Assembly: GCF_000419685.1 (NCBI RefSeq)
Contig: NZ_ATTM01000001.1
Span: 1-64,000, forward strand
DNA from: Flavobacterium antarcticum DSM 19726
GTDB taxonomy: Bacteria > Bacteroidota > Bacteroidia > Flavobacteriales > Flavobacteriaceae
Reading direction: 5' to 3'
Length of the DNA stretch: 64,000 nucleotides
The translations under genes and the position numbers were made by a program. Below the pieces are notes generated by a model. The model was not told where the DNA came from, ran no database searches, and was given only the letters and a program-made list of their open reading frames with translations. Shown here in pieces: positions 47,013-57,605 of the stretch; position 1 is the stretch's first letter, and each line of letters opens with the position of its first letter.

Positions 47013-49940
47013 ATGTCTGAAGAGAGAGTAATAAGAATTAATAAGGTTTTAAGGGAATTTAATATTTCGTTAGAAAGAGCGGTTGATTATCTTAAGGATA
47101 AAGGCATTGCTATTGATGCAAATCCAAACGCCAAAATTTCTGATGCGGAATTTAATATCCTGCAAAATCAATTTGCTGGCGACAAGGGGAAAAAAGAAGC
47201 TTCACTAGAAGTGAGTGAAGAAAAGCGAAAAGAAAAAGAAGCTTTGCGATTGGAGCGCGAAAAAGAAATTGAAGACAAACGCAAGCTGGACGAGGAGCGT
47301 CAAAAGCAACAAGAAGTCATCAGAGCTAAAGCGAATGTAGTAGGTTTGAAAAAAGTGGGTTCCATCGATCTTAATCCTAAAAAGTCGGTTCCAGTTACTC
47401 CTCCAGTTGAAAAAGCTGTTGAGAAACAACCTGAGGTTGTTGCTCCAGTTGCTGCGGTTGAAAAACCAAAGGCAGAAGCTGTTGTAGAAAAAGCAGAAGT
47501 TAAAAAGGAAGAGAAAACTGAAAAAGCGCCAAAACAAGAAGCTCCTAAAGCTGAAAAGCCAAAAGTGGAAGCTCCTAAAGTGGCGACTCCAAAAGCTGAA
47601 GTGCCACAAGTGCCTAAGGCGGAAGCAGAGAAAGCTGGTGAAGTTGCTGCAGTTAAAGAAACTACGGTTGCATCAGTGAAGACTGCAGAAGGTGAAGCTA
47701 CTGTTGATGATGAACCAGTTGCTACAAAATATGTGCAACTTTCAGGAACTACTTTTACAGGTAAAACAATTGACTTGTCTCAATTTGACAAACCTAAAAA
47801 GAAAAAGGAAGAGCCAAAAATCACGCCTAATAAACCAGGTTCTGCTGCTGCAAACGCTGCTGCAAATAAAAACAAACGCAAGAGAATCCCAACTAAACCA
47901 GGAACGGTACGTCCTCCAGGAAGTGGACCAAATCCCAATAAGATTGTTCCAAATGCACCAGGTTCTGTAAATCGTAGTGCTCGACCAGGTTTTGTTAAAG
48001 GAAACCGTCCTGCAATTGTTGCGAAAGTTGAGCCAACAGAAGAAGAAGTTAAGAATCAAATTCGCGAGACTTTAGAGAAGCTACAAGGAAAAGGTGGTAA
48101 ATCTAAAGCTGCGAAATACAGAAGAGATAAGAGAGATACGCACCGTCAGAAATCAGATGATGAGCAACGAGCGATTGATGAAGGAAGTAAAACTATTAAA
48201 GTTACTGAGTTCGTTACCGTTGGTGAAATTGCAATTATGATGGATGTGCCAATTACTAAAGTAATCGGAACCTGTATGTCACTAGGAATCATGGTAACTA
48301 TGAACCAGCGTCTTGATGCAGAAACATTGACAATTGTAGCTGATGAATTTGGATACGAAGTTGAGTTTATTACAACTGAACTTGAAGAAGGTTTAGAGGT
48401 AGTTGCTGATGCGGAAGAAGATCTAAGAGGTAGAGCTCCTATTGTTACGGTAATGGGTCACGTGGATCACGGTAAAACATCTTTACTGGATTACATTAGA
48501 AAGGAAAATGTAATTGCTGGAGAATCAGGTGGAATTACACAGCACATTGGTGCTTATGGAGTAACACTTGACAACGGGCAAAAAATAGCATTTTTAGATA
48601 CACCAGGTCACGAGGCTTTTACAGCAATGAGAGCGCGTGGAGCACAAGTTACCGACATCGCCATTATCGTTGTTGCAGCGGATGATGATATCATGCCTAC
48701 AACTAAAGAAGCAATCAGTCATGCTCAAGCAGCTGGAGTGCCAATTATCTTTGCAATTAATAAAATTGATAAGCCTAACTCTAATCCAGAAAAGATTAAA
48801 GAACGTTTAGCAGGTATGAATTTACTTGTTGAAGATTGGGGAGGTAAAATTCAGTCGCATGATATTTCTGCGAAAGTAGGAACAGGTGTAAAAGAATTAT
48901 TAGAAAAAGTATTGCTTGAAGCAGAGATTTTAGAGCTTAAAGCGAATCCAAATAGATTGTCTACAGGAACTGTAGTTGAAGCATTCTTAGATAAAGGTAA
49001 AGGTTACGTTTCAACTATTTTAGTTCAAAACGGAACATTAAATGTCGGAGATTACATGTTGGCTGGAAAACACCACGGTAAGATCAAAGCCATGCATGAT
49101 GAACGTGGAAACGTAATTATGAGTGCTGGACCATCAACACCTGTATCAGTATTGGGATTAGATGGAGCGGCAACTGCTGGAGATAAATTTACAGTATACA
49201 ACGAAGAGCGCGAAGCGAAACAAATTGCTGCAAAACGTACACAGTTGATGCGTGAGCAATCTGTTAGAACACAACGACACATTACTCTTGCGGAAATTGG
49301 AAGACGTATTGCGTTAGGTCAATTTAAAGAATTGAATATTATCTTGAAAGGTGACGTTGATGGTTCTGTGGAAGCATTGTCTGATTCGTTCTCGAAACTT
49401 TCAACGGAGGAAATTCAAATCAACATTATTCATAAGGGAGTTGGTGCAATTACAGAAACGGACGTAATGTTGGCTTCTGCATCAGATGCAATTATCATTG
49501 GATTTAATGTTCGTCCTGCTGGAAATGCAAGACAATTAGCAGACAAGGAAGAAATTGACATCCGTAACTACTCAATTATTTACGATGCAATTGATGAATT
49601 GAAAGATGCCATGGAAGGTATGTTGTCTCCAGAGATGAAGGAAGAGATTACGGGTACTGCTGAAATTAGAGAGATTTTCAAAATATCGAAAGTGGGATCT
49701 ATTGCAGGATGTATGGTAACGGATGGTAAAATATTCCGCTCTGCAAAAATGCGTTTAATACGTGATGGTGTAGTTATTCACACAGGTGAATTGATCGCAT
49801 TGAAGCGTTTTAAAGACGATGTGAAAGAGGTTGCTAAAGGTTATGATTGTGGTATCCAAATTAAAGGATACAATGATATCGAGCAAAATGATATTATTGA
49901 ATCATTCCAAGAAGTGGCAGTTAAGAAAAAATTGAAGTAG
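47013..49940 (+). CDS. infB: Translation initiation factor IF-2
   Basis: A 975-aa IF-2. An IF2N-type domain (about 1-55) is followed by a long low-complexity region (about 60-370) rich in Lys, Glu, Ala and Pro. The GTPase core begins near 475, with G1 GHVDHGKTS (482-490), G3 DTPGHEAF and G4 NKIDKPN, and then come domains II-IV for initiator-tRNA binding. The long N-terminal spacer is expected to be disordered and is usual in flavobacteria. Last gene of the operon, with its own terminator. Confidence 0.97.
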   Translation: MSEERVIRINKVLREFNISLERAVDYLKDKGIAIDANPNAKISDAEFNILQNQFAGDKGKKEASLEVSEEKRKEKEALRLEREKEIEDKRKLDEERQKQQEVIRAKANVVGLKKVGSIDLNPKKSVPVTPPVEKAVEKQPEVVAPVAAVEKPKAEAVVEKAEVKKEEKTEKAPKQEAPKAEKPKVEAPKVATPKAEVPQVPKAEAEKAGEVAAVKETTVASVKTAEGEATVDDEPVATKYVQLSGTTFTGKTIDLSQFDKPKKKKEEPKITPNKPGSAAANAAANKNKRKRIPTKPGTVRPPGSGPNPNKIVPNAPGSVNRSARPGFVKGNRPAIVAKVEPTEEEVKNQIRETLEKLQGKGGKSKAAKYRRDKRDTHRQKSDDEQRAIDEGSKTIKVTEFVTVGEIAIMMDVPITKVIGTCMSLGIMVTMNQRLDAETLTIVADEFGYEVEFITTELEEGLEVVADAEEDLRGRAPIVTVMGHVDHGKTSLLDYIRKENVIAGESGGITQHIGAYGVTLDNGQKIAFLDTPGHEAFTAMRARGAQVTDIAIIVVAADDDIMPTTKEAISHAQAAGVPIIFAINKIDKPNSNPEKIKERLAGMNLLVEDWGGKIQSHDISAKVGTGVKELLEKVLLEAEILELKANPNRLSTGTVVEAFLDKGKGYVSTILVQNGTLNVGDYMLAGKHHGKIKAMHDERGNVIMSAGPSTPVSVLGLDGAATAGDKFTVYNEEREAKQIAAKRTQLMREQSVRTQRHITLAEIGRRIALGQFKELNIILKGDVDGSVEALSDSFSKLSTEEIQINIIHKGVGAITETDVMLASASDAIIIGFNVRPAGNARQLADKEEIDIRNYSIIYDAIDELKDAMEGMLSPEMKEEITGTAEIREIFKISKVGSIAGCMVTDGKIFRSAKMRLIRDGVVIHTGELIALKRFKDDVKEVAKGYDCGIQIKGYNDIEQNDIIESFQEVAVKKKLK

Positions 49941-49962
49941 TAAACTTACATTCAAGTATAAG

Positions 49963-49997
49963 AAAAAACCGATAATCATTGATTATCGGTTTTTTTT
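49963..49997 (+). terminator. Terminator of rimP-nusA-infB
   Basis: AAAAACCGATAATC (49965 on) pairs with GATTATCGGTTTTT (49981-49994) around ATT-type loop bases, with a long T-run. Confidence 0.9.
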
Positions 49998-50015
49998 GTG
50001 CGTTACGAGATTTGA

Positions 50016-50405
50016 TTATTTACTGGGCTTAATCACAATGGAGTTCGGATACTTCTTTTGGATCTCTATGAGGTGACGGTGTGCGTCAATTTTCGACTTA
50101 AAATTACCGGCCCATACTTTGTACGTTGGCGTGTTAAAAATGACGGTCGCATCTATGTAATTGAAGTCGGTTTTAAACCGTGATAATTCCCGTCTTGTGC
50201 TCTCGCTGTCGCCGCTATAAATTTGAATCTTGTATCCTTCGTTCATTCCTATTGAAGGATTGATTTTTCGCTTTTCATTTAGCAATTGCTCAAATTTTTG
50301 GTCTTGTGAAAGCGTTGTTTTGCTTGTTTGAGCGAATGCATTTCCTGCAGATAAAGCTGTTAAAACGGTTATTATTAATTGCAGTTGTGTGGACTTTTTG
50401 ATCAT
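50016..50405 (-). CDS. SPOR domain protein, exported
   Basis: A 129-aa protein from the ATG at 50405 (MIKKSTQLQLIITVLTALSAGNAFAQ, a signal peptide). The C-terminal SPOR-type domain (about 55-128) has GYKIQIYSGDSESTRRELSRF and TYKVWAGNFKSKIDAHRHL. SPOR domains bind denuded peptidoglycan glycan strands, typically at the division site. The gene is alone and convergent with infB. Confidence 0.88.
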   Translation of the reverse strand: MIKKSTQLQLIITVLTALSAGNAFAQTSKTTLSQDQKFEQLLNEKRKINPSIGMNEGYKIQIYSGDSESTRRELSRFKTDFNYIDATVIFNTPTYKVWAGNFKSKIDAHRHLIEIQKKYPNSIVIKPSK

Positions 50406-50507
50406 AACTTCATGTATTTTAAACAAATGTACAGATATTCGTTTGATTGGGAAAAGATAAATTTATTTAGAACTGTTATAAATTAAGTATTATGATATAT
50501 TTAAGGT

Positions 50508-50537
50508 TTTGATAATAGTTCATAAGTCGTATTTTTG
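50508..50537 (+). promoter_or_regulatory. Promoter of the actABCDEF-coxBA operon
   Basis: TTTG (50508-50511), 18 bases, then TATTTTTG (50530-50537). The predicted start near 50543 leaves a leader of about 80 bases before actA. Confidence 0.8.
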
Positions 50538-50624
50538 TGCAAAATATAAATGACCTTATAGGGTTTTGACTGTAATCCATATAGAAAAAACCATACCGTA
50601 ATTAGTCGATAATCATTTTTAAAT

Positions 50625-51911
50625 ATGAAAAAGGTGGGTAACCATAATTCGATTTCTAGAATTTTACTATTGAGTTTAGCAGTAATGCTAACATTTTCCG
50701 CTAAATCATTTTCTCAAGAAGGAGATGCGGCGGCTGGTAAAGCATTGTTTAATGCAAATTGTGCGGCTTGTCATAAGTTAGATGCTAAGATGACCGGTCC
50801 AGCTTTGAGAGGTGTAACTGAACGTCACACAAGTGAATGGTTGCATACCTGGATTAAGGACAGTCAAGCGATGATTAAGTCGGGTGACGCTGCTGCTGTA
50901 AAACTTTTTGAAGATAATAATAAGGCGATTATGCCTCCTTATCCTCAATTGTCTGCAGAAGATGTAGATAACATCTTGGCTTACACTGCTGAACCTTTGC
51001 CAGCTCCTACAGTTGCCGCACCTGGTGCAGCTGCTCAAGGTGGTGGAGCGGATTCGGGTTCTGGTGTTTCAAACGCTGTTATCTTGGGTGCTCTAGCTTT
51101 GGTGATGGGTATTCTTGTAGTTATGTTGTTTTTAGTAAGCAGCGTACTTAAGAAAATTGTGAAAGCAAACGGAATTGAGGCCATTCATAAAGAGCCGACA
51201 ATGCCAATATGGAAAGCGTATGCTAAGAATCAATTTTTAGTTTTAGTAACTGTAATTTTATTAATGCTTTCTGGAGCTTGGGTAGTTTATGGTTATTTGA
51301 TGCAGATTGGTGTTGATCAGAATTACGCTCCGATTCAGCCTATTCACTATTCACATAAAATTCACGCTGGTGAAAATGGTATTGATTGTAAATACTGTCA
51401 CTCAGCAGCTCGTACGAGTAAAAATGCAGGAATTCCTTCATTAAATGTTTGTATGAACTGTCATAAAAGTATTGCTGAATTTTCTGGTGATCCGGATTCA
51501 ACGTATGTTGAATACAGTAAAGAATTTTACACAGCTGAAATTCAAAAACTATATGATGCAGTAGGTTGGGATAAAGACAATCAGAAATATACAGGTAAAA
51601 CGAAACCAGTTAAATGGGTTCGTATCCACAACTTGCCTGATTTCGTGTATTTTAATCACTCACAACACGTTGATGTTGCTGGTTTAGAATGTCAAAAATG
51701 CCACGGACCTGTAGAGAATTACGAAATTATGAAACAATTCGCTCCGTTAACAATGGGTTGGTGTATTAATTGCCACCGTGAGACGAACGTGAAAATGGAA
51801 GGTAATGAATATTACGAAAAAATCCACGCTGAATTGGCTAAGAAATATGGTAAAGACAAACTGACTGCTGCAGAAATGGGTGGATTGGAATGTGGAAAAT
51901 GCCATTACTAA
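50625..51911 (+). CDS. actA: Alternative complex III subunit ActA, multihaem cytochrome c
   Basis: A 428-aa exported cytochrome. After a signal peptide (about 1-31) comes a monohaem cytochrome c domain with C46-A-A-C-H50. Then follow a low-complexity linker, two membrane helices (about 150-172 and 203-224), and a pentahaem domain with five further CxxCH motifs (CKYCH, CMNCH, CQKCH, CINCH, CGKCH). Six haem-binding motifs are therefore visible in one chain, where ActA is often described as pentahaem; the extra N-terminal domain looks like a fused cytochrome. ActA passes electrons from the Fe-S subunit ActB to the oxidase. First gene of an eight-gene operon. Confidence 0.93.
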   Translation: MKKVGNHNSISRILLLSLAVMLTFSAKSFSQEGDAAAGKALFNANCAACHKLDAKMTGPALRGVTERHTSEWLHTWIKDSQAMIKSGDAAAVKLFEDNNKAIMPPYPQLSAEDVDNILAYTAEPLPAPTVAAPGAAAQGGGADSGSGVSNAVILGALALVMGILVVMLFLVSSVLKKIVKANGIEAIHKEPTMPIWKAYAKNQFLVLVTVILLMLSGAWVVYGYLMQIGVDQNYAPIQPIHYSHKIHAGENGIDCKYCHSAARTSKNAGIPSLNVCMNCHKSIAEFSGDPDSTYVEYSKEFYTAEIQKLYDAVGWDKDNQKYTGKTKPVKWVRIHNLPDFVYFNHSQHVDVAGLECQKCHGPVENYEIMKQFAPLTMGWCINCHRETNVKMEGNEYYEKIHAELAKKYGKDKLTAAEMGGLECGKCHY

Positions 51912-51994
51912 AAGTCGGATAATCTAAGAACGATTGATCTGTCGACAATTTGTCGTAAAAATTAAATAATTTAAGAAGCTAATATTTATATAAA

Positions 51995-54900
51995 ATGTCA
52001 TCAAACAAAAAATACTGGAAAAGTGTTGAGGAGCTAAATCAAGATAGCTCTATTGTTGAGGCGTTAAGAAATAACGAATTTGTTGAAGCTATTCCTACGG
52101 ATGAATTTCTAGGAGATGAATCAACATTAGCAGCGTCTTCAACCACGCGTCGTGATTTCTTAAAGTACGTTGGATTCAGTACAGCTGCAGCATCGCTTGT
52201 AGCTTGTGAAGGTCCGGTAATCAAATCTATTCCTTATGTAGTTCAACCCGAACAAATCATTCCTGGGATTGCGGATTTCTACGCAACTTCTATGTTTGAC
52301 GGTTTTGATTTTGCTAATCTTTTAGTAAAAACAAGAGAAGGTCGACCAATTAAGATAGAAAACAACACATTAGAAGGAGCAAAATTTTCTGCAAATGCAC
52401 GCGTTCACGCCTCAATTTTATCGCTATACGACAGTTTACGTTTAAAGGAACCAAAGATGCAAGGTAAAACTGCTTCTTGGAATACGGTAAATACGAAGGT
52501 AAAAGAAAGTTTAGCAGATGCTAAAGCACAAGGTAAACAAGTTGTTTTGCTAACAAATACATTAGCGAGTCCATCTACTGAGAAGCTAGTTGGTGAGTTT
52601 ATCGCTGCGAATTCTACTGCGAAACATGTAGTTTATGATGCAGTTTCTTCTTCTGCAGCTTTAGATGCTTTTCAAGCAGCTTATGGCGAGAGAGGTTTGA
52701 TTGATTATGACTTTTTCAAAGCAGATACTATTGTTGGTATTGGTGCTGATTTCTTAGGAGATTGGCAAGGTGGTGGTTATGATGCGGGTTATGCAAAAGG
52801 GCGTGTTCCAAGAAATGGAAAGATGTCTAAGCATTTTCAGTTTGAGTCTAATATGTCTCTTGCGGGTGCTGCTGCTGACAAACGTATCGCAATGACTGCT
52901 GCTCAGCAAAAATTAGCGCTTGTTCACATATACAATGTGGTTACTGGAGCAAATGTTTCAGTAAGTCTAGATAAAAAATTCGAAGCTGAAGTTAATAAAG
53001 CAGCTCAACAATTAAAAGCTTCAGGTTCTAAAGGACTTGTAGTTTGTGGAATTGAAGATAAAAATGCACAGTTATTAGTTTTGGCTATTAACAGTGCTTT
53101 GAATAGTGAAGCTTCTGTTGGAGCAGGAATTCGTCAAATTAGAAAAGGTTCTAATGAAATGATGAATCAATTCTTAGCCGACTTAAAAGCGGGAAGTGTT
53201 CATACAGTAATTATGAGTGGAGTGAATCCTGCTTATTCTTTGCCAAATGCAAAAGAGTTCGTAGATGGATTAAAGAAAGCAAATCTTTCCGTATCCATTA
53301 CGCTTAAAGAAGATGAAACAGCTTTAGCTTCTACAATCGCAATTGGAACAACCCATTATTTAGAGTCTTGGAATGATTTGATGCTTACTAAAGGTACGTA
53401 TTCATTGACACAGCCAACAATCAATCCTTTATTCAAGCAAACGAAACAATTGCAAGAAATTTTATTGGATTGGACAGGAAATCAAACTTCGTATTACGAT
53501 TATTTAAAAGCAAATTCAGGAACTTACAGTTCAGGTATGAGTTGGAATAAAATCGTTCATGATGGTTTTGCTGTTGGTACGCCTGCAACAATTGGAACTG
53601 CTTCTGCAGATTTCGGTTCAGCTGCGTCTGCTTTAGCACAATCTGCTGTAAAAGTACCGATGGAATTGGTTCTTTATACTAAAACAGGTTTAGGTGATGG
53701 TCAACAAGCAAACAATCCTTGGTTGCAAGAGTTCCCGGATCCTATTACACGTGTGTCTTGGGACAATTATGTAACGGTTTCTAAAGCTGATGCTGAAGCA
53801 AAAGATTTAGTGAACTTCCATGTTGCTAATGGAGGTTTGAACGGTAGTTATGTGACTTTGACTGTTGATGGAGTTAAATTGGAAAATATTCCAGTTATTA
53901 TTCAACCAGGTCAGGCAATCGGAACAATCGGATTGGCTTTTGGTTATGGTAAAAAGGCAGCTTTAAAAGAAGAAATGCAAGTAGGTGTTAATGCTTACGC
54001 TTTATATAAAAACTTTAATAACGTACAATCAGTATCTATTGAAAAGACGGCAGGAGATCACGAGTTTGCTTGTGTTCAATTGCAGAAAACTTTGATGGGT
54101 CGTGGAGATATTATTAAAGAAACGACTTTAGAAATTTTCAATACTAAAGATGCTAAAGAGTGGAACATCCAACCGATGGTATCGTTAGATCACAATCCAG
54201 TAAAAGCAGTTGAAGTAGATTTGTGGACGTCTTTTGACCGTTCAATAGGACCTCATTTTAACTTATCAGTTGATTTAAATGCTTGTACAGGATGTGGAGC
54301 TTGTGTAATTGCATGTCATGCAGAAAACAACGTTCCTGTAGTTGGAAAATCGGAAATTAGAAGAAGTAGAGATATGCACTGGTTGCGTATTGACCGTTAT
54401 TATTCTTCTGAAACAACTTTCGAAGGTGATAATGAAAAGAAAGATGGTTTTGATGGATTGTTTGGTGATAAAGGTTCGCTAGGTGGATTTGGTCAATTGG
54501 AGCATGCTTCAGAAAATCCACAAGTTGCTTTCCAACCTGTAATGTGTCAGCACTGTAATCACGCACCTTGTGAGACAGTTTGTCCTGTTGCTGCAACATC
54601 GCACGGTCGTCAAGGTCAAAATCAAATGGCTTACAACAGATGTGTAGGTACTAGATATTGTGCCAACAACTGTCCGTATAAAGTACGTCGTTTCAACTGG
54701 TTCTTGTACAGCAAAAACAATGAATTTGACTACCACATGAACGACGATTTAGGTCGTATGGTATTGAATCCTGATGTGAACGTTCGTTCAAGAGGAGTTA
54801 TGGAAAAATGTTCAATGTGTATTCAAATGACACAGTTGACTATTTTGACAGCGAAACGTGAAGGAAGAGTGATCAAAGATGGCGAATTCCAAACGGCTTG

Positions 54901-55060
54901 TTCGGCAGCCTGTTCTTCTGGTGCTATGGTATTTGGAGACATAAATGATAAAGAAAGTAAGGTTGCTAAATTGCTTGAAGATGATAGAATGTATCATTTA
55001 TTGGAGCATGTTGGTACAAAACCTAACGTTCAATATCACGTAAAAGTTAGAAATACTTAG
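51995..55060 (+). CDS. actB: Alternative complex III subunit ActB, iron-sulfur protein
   Basis: A 1,021-aa protein that fuses a molybdopterin-oxidoreductase-like domain (about 75-720) to a ferredoxin-type domain (about 750-1015). A twin-arginine motif TRRDFLK (51-57) precedes a hydrophobic stretch ending in SLVAC (Cys71), so Tat export with lipid anchoring is likely. In the family the molybdopterin domain has lost its cofactor. The ferredoxin part has four Cys clusters (ACTGCGACVIAC, CQHCNHAPCETVC, CVGTRYCANNC, and CSMC with CSAAC), enough for the four Fe-S centres of ActB. It receives electrons from quinol oxidised at ActC. Confidence 0.95.
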   Translation: MSSNKKYWKSVEELNQDSSIVEALRNNEFVEAIPTDEFLGDESTLAASSTTRRDFLKYVGFSTAAASLVACEGPVIKSIPYVVQPEQIIPGIADFYATSMFDGFDFANLLVKTREGRPIKIENNTLEGAKFSANARVHASILSLYDSLRLKEPKMQGKTASWNTVNTKVKESLADAKAQGKQVVLLTNTLASPSTEKLVGEFIAANSTAKHVVYDAVSSSAALDAFQAAYGERGLIDYDFFKADTIVGIGADFLGDWQGGGYDAGYAKGRVPRNGKMSKHFQFESNMSLAGAAADKRIAMTAAQQKLALVHIYNVVTGANVSVSLDKKFEAEVNKAAQQLKASGSKGLVVCGIEDKNAQLLVLAINSALNSEASVGAGIRQIRKGSNEMMNQFLADLKAGSVHTVIMSGVNPAYSLPNAKEFVDGLKKANLSVSITLKEDETALASTIAIGTTHYLESWNDLMLTKGTYSLTQPTINPLFKQTKQLQEILLDWTGNQTSYYDYLKANSGTYSSGMSWNKIVHDGFAVGTPATIGTASADFGSAASALAQSAVKVPMELVLYTKTGLGDGQQANNPWLQEFPDPITRVSWDNYVTVSKADAEAKDLVNFHVANGGLNGSYVTLTVDGVKLENIPVIIQPGQAIGTIGLAFGYGKKAALKEEMQVGVNAYALYKNFNNVQSVSIEKTAGDHEFACVQLQKTLMGRGDIIKETTLEIFNTKDAKEWNIQPMVSLDHNPVKAVEVDLWTSFDRSIGPHFNLSVDLNACTGCGACVIACHAENNVPVVGKSEIRRSRDMHWLRIDRYYSSETTFEGDNEKKDGFDGLFGDKGSLGGFGQLEHASENPQVAFQPVMCQHCNHAPCETVCPVAATSHGRQGQNQMAYNRCVGTRYCANNCPYKVRRFNWFLYSKNNEFDYHMNDDLGRMVLNPDVNVRSRGVMEKCSMCIQMTQLTILTAKREGRVIKDGEFQTACSAACSSGAMVFGDINDKESKVAKLLEDDRMYHLLEHVGTKPNVQYHVKVRNT

Positions 55061-55100
55061 AATCAAAATATTTAATTAATCAGTAACAATATAAAGGATT

Positions 55101-56504
55101 ATGTCGTCTCACTACGAAGCACCCATTAGAAAACCTTTGATTATAGGTGATAAATCTTATCACGATATCACAGTAGATGTCGCTGCACCTGTTGAAGGTA
55201 GAGCAAACAAACAATGGTGGATTGTATTTACAATCGCCTTAATAGCATTCCTTTGGGGAATTGGCTGTATCGTTTACACCGTATCTACTGGTATTGGTAC
55301 ATGGGGATTAAACAAAACAGTCGGTTGGGCATGGGATATTACTAACTTCGTTTGGTGGGTTGGTATTGGTCACGCAGGAACCTTAATTTCTGCAGTACTT
55401 TTACTTTTCCGTCAAAAATGGAGGATGGCAATTAACCGTTCAGCGGAAGCAATGACTATTTTCTCGGTTGTTCAAGCAGGTTTATTTCCAATTATCCACA
55501 TGGGTCGTCCTTGGTTAGCGTACTGGGTTTTACCTATTCCGAATCAATTCGGTTCATTATGGGTAAACTTTAACTCACCATTACTTTGGGACGTATTTGC
55601 AATTTCAACGTACCTTTCGGTTTCATTAGTTTTCTGGTGGACTGGATTACTTCCTGATTTTGCTATGCTTAGAGATAGAGCAATAACTCCTTTTACAAAA
55701 AGAGTTTATTCAATCTTGAGTTTTGGATGGAGTGGAAGAGCAAAAGATTGGCAACGTTTTGAAGAAGTATCTTTGGTACTTGCAGGTTTAGCAACTCCAT
55801 TAGTACTTTCTGTACACACGATTGTATCATTTGACTTTGCTACTTCGGTAATTCCTGGATGGCATACTACAATTTTCCCTCCATACTTCGTTGCTGGAGC
55901 GGTTTTCTCTGGATTCGCAATGGTAAATACATTGTTGATTATTATGAGAAAAGTTTCTCATCTTGAAGCGTACATTACAGTACAACATATTGAATTGATG
56001 AACATTGTAATCATGATTACAGGTTCTATAGTTGGTGTGGCTTATATTACGGAACTGTTTGTTGCTTGGTATTCTGGAGTAGAATACGAACAATATGCGT
56101 TCTTGAATAGAGCAACTGGACCTTACTGGTGGGCTTATTGGTCGATGATGACTTGCAACGTTTTTTCTCCACAATTTATGTGGTTCAAGAAATTGCGAAC
56201 AAGTATTATGTTTTCATTCGTAATTTCGATTGTTGTAAATATTGGAATGTGGTTTGAGCGCTTTGTAATTATCGCTACTTCATTAACTAGAGATTACCTT
56301 CCTTCATCTTGGACGTACTTTTCTCCTACATTTGTTGATATTGGAACGTTCATCGGAACAATTGGTTTCTTCTTTGTATTATTCTTACTTTATGCACGTT
56401 CATTCCCAGTGATTGCACAAGCAGAGGTGAAAACGATTTTGAAATCATCTGGACAGAATTATAAAAAATTAAGAGAAGAAAATAAACATTCACACCATGA
56501 GTAG
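55101..56504 (+). CDS. actC: Alternative complex III subunit ActC, NrfD-like membrane protein
   Basis: A 467-aa integral membrane protein of the NrfD/PsrC family with about ten helices, starting MSSHYEAPIRKPLIIGDKSYHDI and with a His-rich cytoplasmic end (KHSHHE). Conserved polar residues for quinol (FVWWVGIGHAGTLISA, HMGRPWLAYWV) are visible. It forms the quinol-oxidising membrane core together with ActF. Its stop overlaps actD by 8 bp. Confidence 0.95.
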   Translation: MSSHYEAPIRKPLIIGDKSYHDITVDVAAPVEGRANKQWWIVFTIALIAFLWGIGCIVYTVSTGIGTWGLNKTVGWAWDITNFVWWVGIGHAGTLISAVLLLFRQKWRMAINRSAEAMTIFSVVQAGLFPIIHMGRPWLAYWVLPIPNQFGSLWVNFNSPLLWDVFAISTYLSVSLVFWWTGLLPDFAMLRDRAITPFTKRVYSILSFGWSGRAKDWQRFEEVSLVLAGLATPLVLSVHTIVSFDFATSVIPGWHTTIFPPYFVAGAVFSGFAMVNTLLIIMRKVSHLEAYITVQHIELMNIVIMITGSIVGVAYITELFVAWYSGVEYEQYAFLNRATGPYWWAYWSMMTCNVFSPQFMWFKKLRTSIMFSFVISIVVNIGMWFERFVIIATSLTRDYLPSSWTYFSPTFVDIGTFIGTIGFFFVLFLLYARSFPVIAQAEVKTILKSSGQNYKKLREENKHSHHE

Positions 56505-57027
56505 TAATAAAGTTATATACGCTATTTATAATGACGACGACGTTTTGATGGATGCTGTAAAGCAAACACGAGCGGCTCATCATCACATCGAAGAAATATT
56601 TACACCATTTCCTGTTCACGGTTTAGATAAAGCAATGGGTCTTGAGCCAACACGTTTAGCAATTTGTTCGTTTATTTATGGACTTATTGGATTGGCTTTT
56701 GCAACTTGGATGATGAACAACATCATGATTGTGGATTGGCCTCAAGATATTGGTGGAAAACCAAGTTTCAGCTACATCGAAAACATGCCATCGTTTGTTC
56801 CGATTATGTTTGAAATGACGGTATTTTTTGCAGCTCACTTAATGGTCATTACATTCTATATGAGAAGTAAGTTATGGCCATTTAAACAAGCGGAAAATCC
56901 AGATGTAAGAACTACTGATGACCATTTTTTAATGGAAGTTGCTGTAAATAATAATAATGAAGAGGAGTTAATTGCTTTTTTTCAGAATACAGGAGCGGTA
57001 GAAGTTAAAGTAATAGAAAAGCACTAA
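56497..57027 (+). CDS. actD: Alternative complex III subunit ActD (DUF3341)
   Basis: A 176-aa DUF3341 protein with an N-terminal soluble part (VIYAIYNDDDVLMDAVKQTRAAHHHIEEIFTPFPVHGLDKAMG) and two membrane helices (about 55-80 and 100-125). It is a structural subunit bridging the membrane and soluble parts of the complex. Overlaps actC by 8 bp and is followed closely by actE. Confidence 0.95.
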   Translation: MSSNKVIYAIYNDDDVLMDAVKQTRAAHHHIEEIFTPFPVHGLDKAMGLEPTRLAICSFIYGLIGLAFATWMMNNIMIVDWPQDIGGKPSFSYIENMPSFVPIMFEMTVFFAAHLMVITFYMRSKLWPFKQAENPDVRTTDDHFLMEVAVNNNNEEELIAFFQNTGAVEVKVIEKH

Positions 57028-57035
57028 TAGTAGAT

Positions 57036-57581
57036 ATGAAAAGCTTAAATAAAATAATTATTGTTTTAGGGATTTCGGCATTAGTAACTTCTTGTGCAGA
57101 CAAGAACAGTCCTAATTACCAATACTTTCCTGACATGTACGAATCAGTAGGTTATGAAACCTATTCTGAATCTGCTGCATTCGCAAACGGAAGAGAAGGT
57201 CAACTGGTTCCTGATGGAGCGATCAAACGAGGTTTTGAATCTTATGATTATCCAAATACAAACGAAGGGTACGAAATGGCGAAAGCTAATTCAAAATCGC
57301 CTTTAGATTCAATTGGAAAAACTTCGGATAAAGGAGCTCAATTGTACGGTATTTATTGTGCTATTTGTCACGGTGATGCTGGAGACGGTCAAGGTAAATT
57401 GGTAAAAAGAGAGAAATTCTTAGGAGTTCCAAGTTATGCGGATCGTGAAATTACAGAAGGTAGTATTTACCACGTAGTAACTTATGGTTTGAATTCAATG
57501 GGTTCTCACGCGAATCAAATGACACAAGAAGAGCGTTGGATGGTAGCATCTTATGTAATAAAATTAAAGAGCGAATTATAA
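57036..57581 (+). CDS. actE: Alternative complex III subunit ActE, monohaem cytochrome c
   Basis: A 181-aa lipoprotein (signal ending VTSC, lipid-modified Cys20) carrying one cytochrome c domain with C108-A-I-C-H112 and a probable axial Met155. It is the mobile or terminal cytochrome of the complex, passing electrons to the oxidase in the supercomplex. Confidence 0.94.
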   Translation: MKSLNKIIIVLGISALVTSCADKNSPNYQYFPDMYESVGYETYSESAAFANGREGQLVPDGAIKRGFESYDYPNTNEGYEMAKANSKSPLDSIGKTSDKGAQLYGIYCAICHGDAGDGQGKLVKREKFLGVPSYADREITEGSIYHVVTYGLNSMGSHANQMTQEERWMVASYVIKLKSEL

Positions 57582-57605
57582 TTGTATAACACTGATATAT
57601 AAGAT

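Noticed and set aside
47205-47609. 134-aa frame antisense to infB
   Set aside because: Produced by the low-complexity Lys/Glu-rich part of infB; the translation is a Phe/Trp/Ser/Arg run with no fold.
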